From positions 81,001-145,000 of the forward strand of contig CAUYUJ010000203.1 of assembly GCA_963575745.1 (NCBI GenBank): a stretch of DNA of 64,000 nucleotides, written 5' to 3'. A program made the translations under genes and the position numbers. The notes under the pieces were generated by a model, which saw only the letters and a program-made list of their open reading frames with translations, ran no database searches and had not been told where the DNA came from. The first letter of the stretch is position 1, and every line of letters begins with the position of its first letter. Origin of the DNA: Prorocentrum cordatum. Its lineage: Eukaryota > Sar > Dinophyceae > Prorocentrales > Prorocentraceae. Below are positions 62,041-64,000 of the stretch, piece after piece.

Positions 62041-62127
62041 GCCTGACCAGTGCAGGCCGCAGTTTGGCATCGTTTTTGGTATCTCTTGGAAGCGAGGGTG
62101 GTCAAAAGCGAGGTAGGTTTGTTTTCT
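62041..62127. mobile_element. R163 dispersed element, copy 3 (5'-truncated)
   Basis: Matches the 3' half of R163 from GCCTGACCAGTGCAGG to GAGGTAGGTTTGTTTTC. The first ~75 bp are absent. Confidence 0.88.
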
Positions 62128-62446
62128 CCTTAAATGGGGGCGCCAGCGCCGGCACGACGGCGGTGGCGACGGTGGCGCGCGAGGTGGTCGCGAGGCGGCG
62201 ACGCGACGCGACGCGACGCGGCGGCGGCGGCGGCGGCAGGCGGCGGCGGCTCCCTCCGCCCGCCGCCCCGAGCGCCCGCGAGGTGTTCCACGGGAGCCTC
62301 TTCAGCGGGAACTGCGTGCCGGCGCGGCCCCCGCCTCCTGTCCCTGGGCCAGGGGTGACGGGAAAGAGCGGGGGCGAGGCCTCGGTGGTTCGGAGATGGG
62401 GTCCTGAGGGATTCAGCGAGCGAGGAACGGTATCAAAGAAACTCTC
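62128..62446. other. Unassigned stretch
   Basis: A (GCG)n patch lies at about 62190-62245. The phrase GATGGGGTCCTGAGG (62395) is repeated at 62592, flanking the palindrome. Confidence 0.45.
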
Positions 62447-62554
62447 CGCCGTCGGGGGCACCTGCCCCTGGGCGGCTGGAAAGTTTATACCCCTACGGTG
62501 CCCCGTAAGGGTATAAACTTTCCAGCCGCCCTGGGGCAGGTGTCCCCGGCGGCG
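62447..62554. repeat. 108-bp near-perfect palindrome
   Basis: Symmetric about 62500/62501 with no spacer. CGCCG, CACCTGCCCC, GGGCGGCTGGAAAGTTTATA on the left is mirrored by TATAAACTTTCCAGCCGCCC, GGGGCAGGTG on the right, with about five mismatches and no indel. Confidence 0.93.
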
Positions 62555-63558
62555 AAACAGTTTATGTTATACCGTTCTTCGCACGTTAAGGGATGGGGTC
62601 CTGAGGACGAGGTGCCTCAAGCAGTGTGAATCCGTGTTTGAATCCCAGCCGATCCGTGTGTCCCTATCCCTCCTGGCCCCATCTTTGGAGCGCCCAAGGG
62701 TGGGAGGCTCCAGCGATCTGTGCACCTGCACCGATTCTGGACCAGCCCATCCTGCGCCCTGGATCGGCGCATCTATTTGCAACGCACGGCTTGGTGGTAC
62801 CAGTGCGATGGATAGTGGTCAACATGTTGTTTGCCTGCGCAGTTGCCGACTACCCAAGCAAGCCTGATCGTACTTGTGCAATCTGCAAGAAGGTTGGCCT
62901 TTTTGCAGACGGTCCACGCAGGGCTCCCACCCTGCTCAGCACCGTTTGGGATTACGAGATGGTGGTCAGTAGGTTCGGATCCAGAATGTGATGGTGAAAA
63001 CTATTTCTGCACACCGACCTAATCACTGGCGCAGTTTGGAAACAGGCCGAGCGGCGTAACCGCCACCCCCGGATAATAAAGTCCCCCCCCTTTCCAGCCT
63101 GAGAGTTTATGATCCCCGACCAATACAGATTTGGTCGGGGGAGTGGGGTGGCAAGGCCGAATTGTAGCATCGCCGGGGAAGGTGCGAATCGAAGATGCTA
63201 TCTTCTTATCTCCATTAGCAACATCACCAAAAGCGTGTGGCATGGCAATTGGTGTCTCACCATTTCAGCTTTCGCGAGTCACGAACGTGTGGCACGGCAA
63301 TGGGATTCTCACCATTTCATTTTTCCCAAGTCACGAACGTGTGGCAGGGCTTTGGGGTTTTCACTTTGACAAAGGTCTTCTATCCCTGGCCCCCGTCCCG
63401 AACTTCTTTGCCCCGGATTGTTTATCACAAGAAACGGCCCACCATGTATTCTTACACATACAATTTGGTTATATTAATCAAAACCTGTGATCCAGAATTC
63501 GATTTGTTGTTGGAGATTTGGTCCTGGGGCCTCCCTCCGCTCCCTCCCCTTCTCCTCA
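62555..63558. other. Unassigned 1-kb stretch
   Basis: The F4 phrase GGACGAGGTGCCTCAA recurs near 62604. CACGAACGTGTGGCA-type phrases repeat at about 63277 and 63333, 56 bp apart. No gene recognised. Confidence 0.4.
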
Positions 63559-63566
63559 CTTCCTAT

Positions 63567-63598
<32 letters not shown>

Positions 63599-64000
63599 TT
63601 ACTACTACGACTACTACTACTACTACTACTACTAGTCCTAGTACTACTACTGCTACTAGGACTACTATCACTGCAACTATTATTATTACTACTACTGCGT
63701 CTCCTACTACTCTACTACTACTACTACTACTACTGCTACTACTACCGTCAGTACTTCTACTACGACTACCTCTACTACAACTACTGCTGCGACTACTATC
63801 ACTACTTCTACCACTACTACTATGACTTCTACTACTACTATTTCTACCACTACGACTTCTAGTAGCACTACGACTGCTAGTACTACTACGACTACTACTC
63901 CTACTGCTGCTACTACTACTACTACTACTACTACTACCTCTCCTACTACTACTACTACTTCTACTACTACTACTACTACCTCTACTACTACTACTACTAC
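63559..64000. repeat. (ACT)n microsatellite, runs off the window
   Basis: CTA/ACT repeat with few interruptions, continuing to the last base. Confidence 0.97.

Overview
The window looks like dinoflagellate nuclear DNA. The decisive mark is an exact 22-nt dinoflagellate spliced-leader (DinoSL) sequence at 25483-25504, followed directly by a second, decayed copy. The rest fits: high GC, almost no ordinary genes, LINE-type retroelements with RNase H tails, and kilobases of trinucleotide microsatellite. The genus cannot be fixed from the sequence alone. Most long open frames here are artefacts of stop-poor repeats and are not listed.

Layout. 0-11 kb: a degenerate CTTGG-box satellite in many blocks, a 48-bp minisatellite, and the first foldback (MITE-like) elements. 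11-20 kb: several foldback families, a 77-bp minisatellite, and unassigned DNA. 20-25 kb: a ~1.56-kb tandem segmental duplication rich in (GTC)n, then a head-to-head CTTGG satellite block. 25.48-32.01 kb: a full-length but decayed LINE (LINE-1), running from DinoSL to an A9 tail and flanked by 19-bp target-site duplications inside a GGA microsatellite. 32-41 kb: pentanucleotide and trinucleotide repeats and foldback elements. 41.3-47.8 kb: a second decayed LINE (LINE-2), whose ORF1 is interrupted by a 163-bp repeat bracketed by a perfect 31-bp duplication. 48-58 kb: a dense field of foldback elements, including a 1.14-kb foldback and a 136-bp near-perfect palindrome. 58.3-59.0 kb: the 3' exon of a likely host gene with a beta-trefoil (ricin-type lectin-like) domain. 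59-64 kb: microsatellites, a third copy of the 163-bp repeat and a 108-bp palindrome.

How it fits together. LINE-1 carries a zinc-binding and coiled-coil ORF1 and an ORF2 with endonuclease, reverse transcriptase (YVDD), RNase H and a C-terminal Cys motif. Its 5' end is the trans-spliced leader, so the copied template was a mature trans-spliced mRNA. Both LINEs are broken by frameshifts, stops and lost catalytic residues. At least eight families of short inverted-repeat elements recur, some nine times. Three unrelated ones are bracketed by 30-31-bp direct duplications, far longer than usual DNA-transposon target duplications. Coordinates of diverged repeats are good to roughly 10-20 bp; all comparisons were made by eye.
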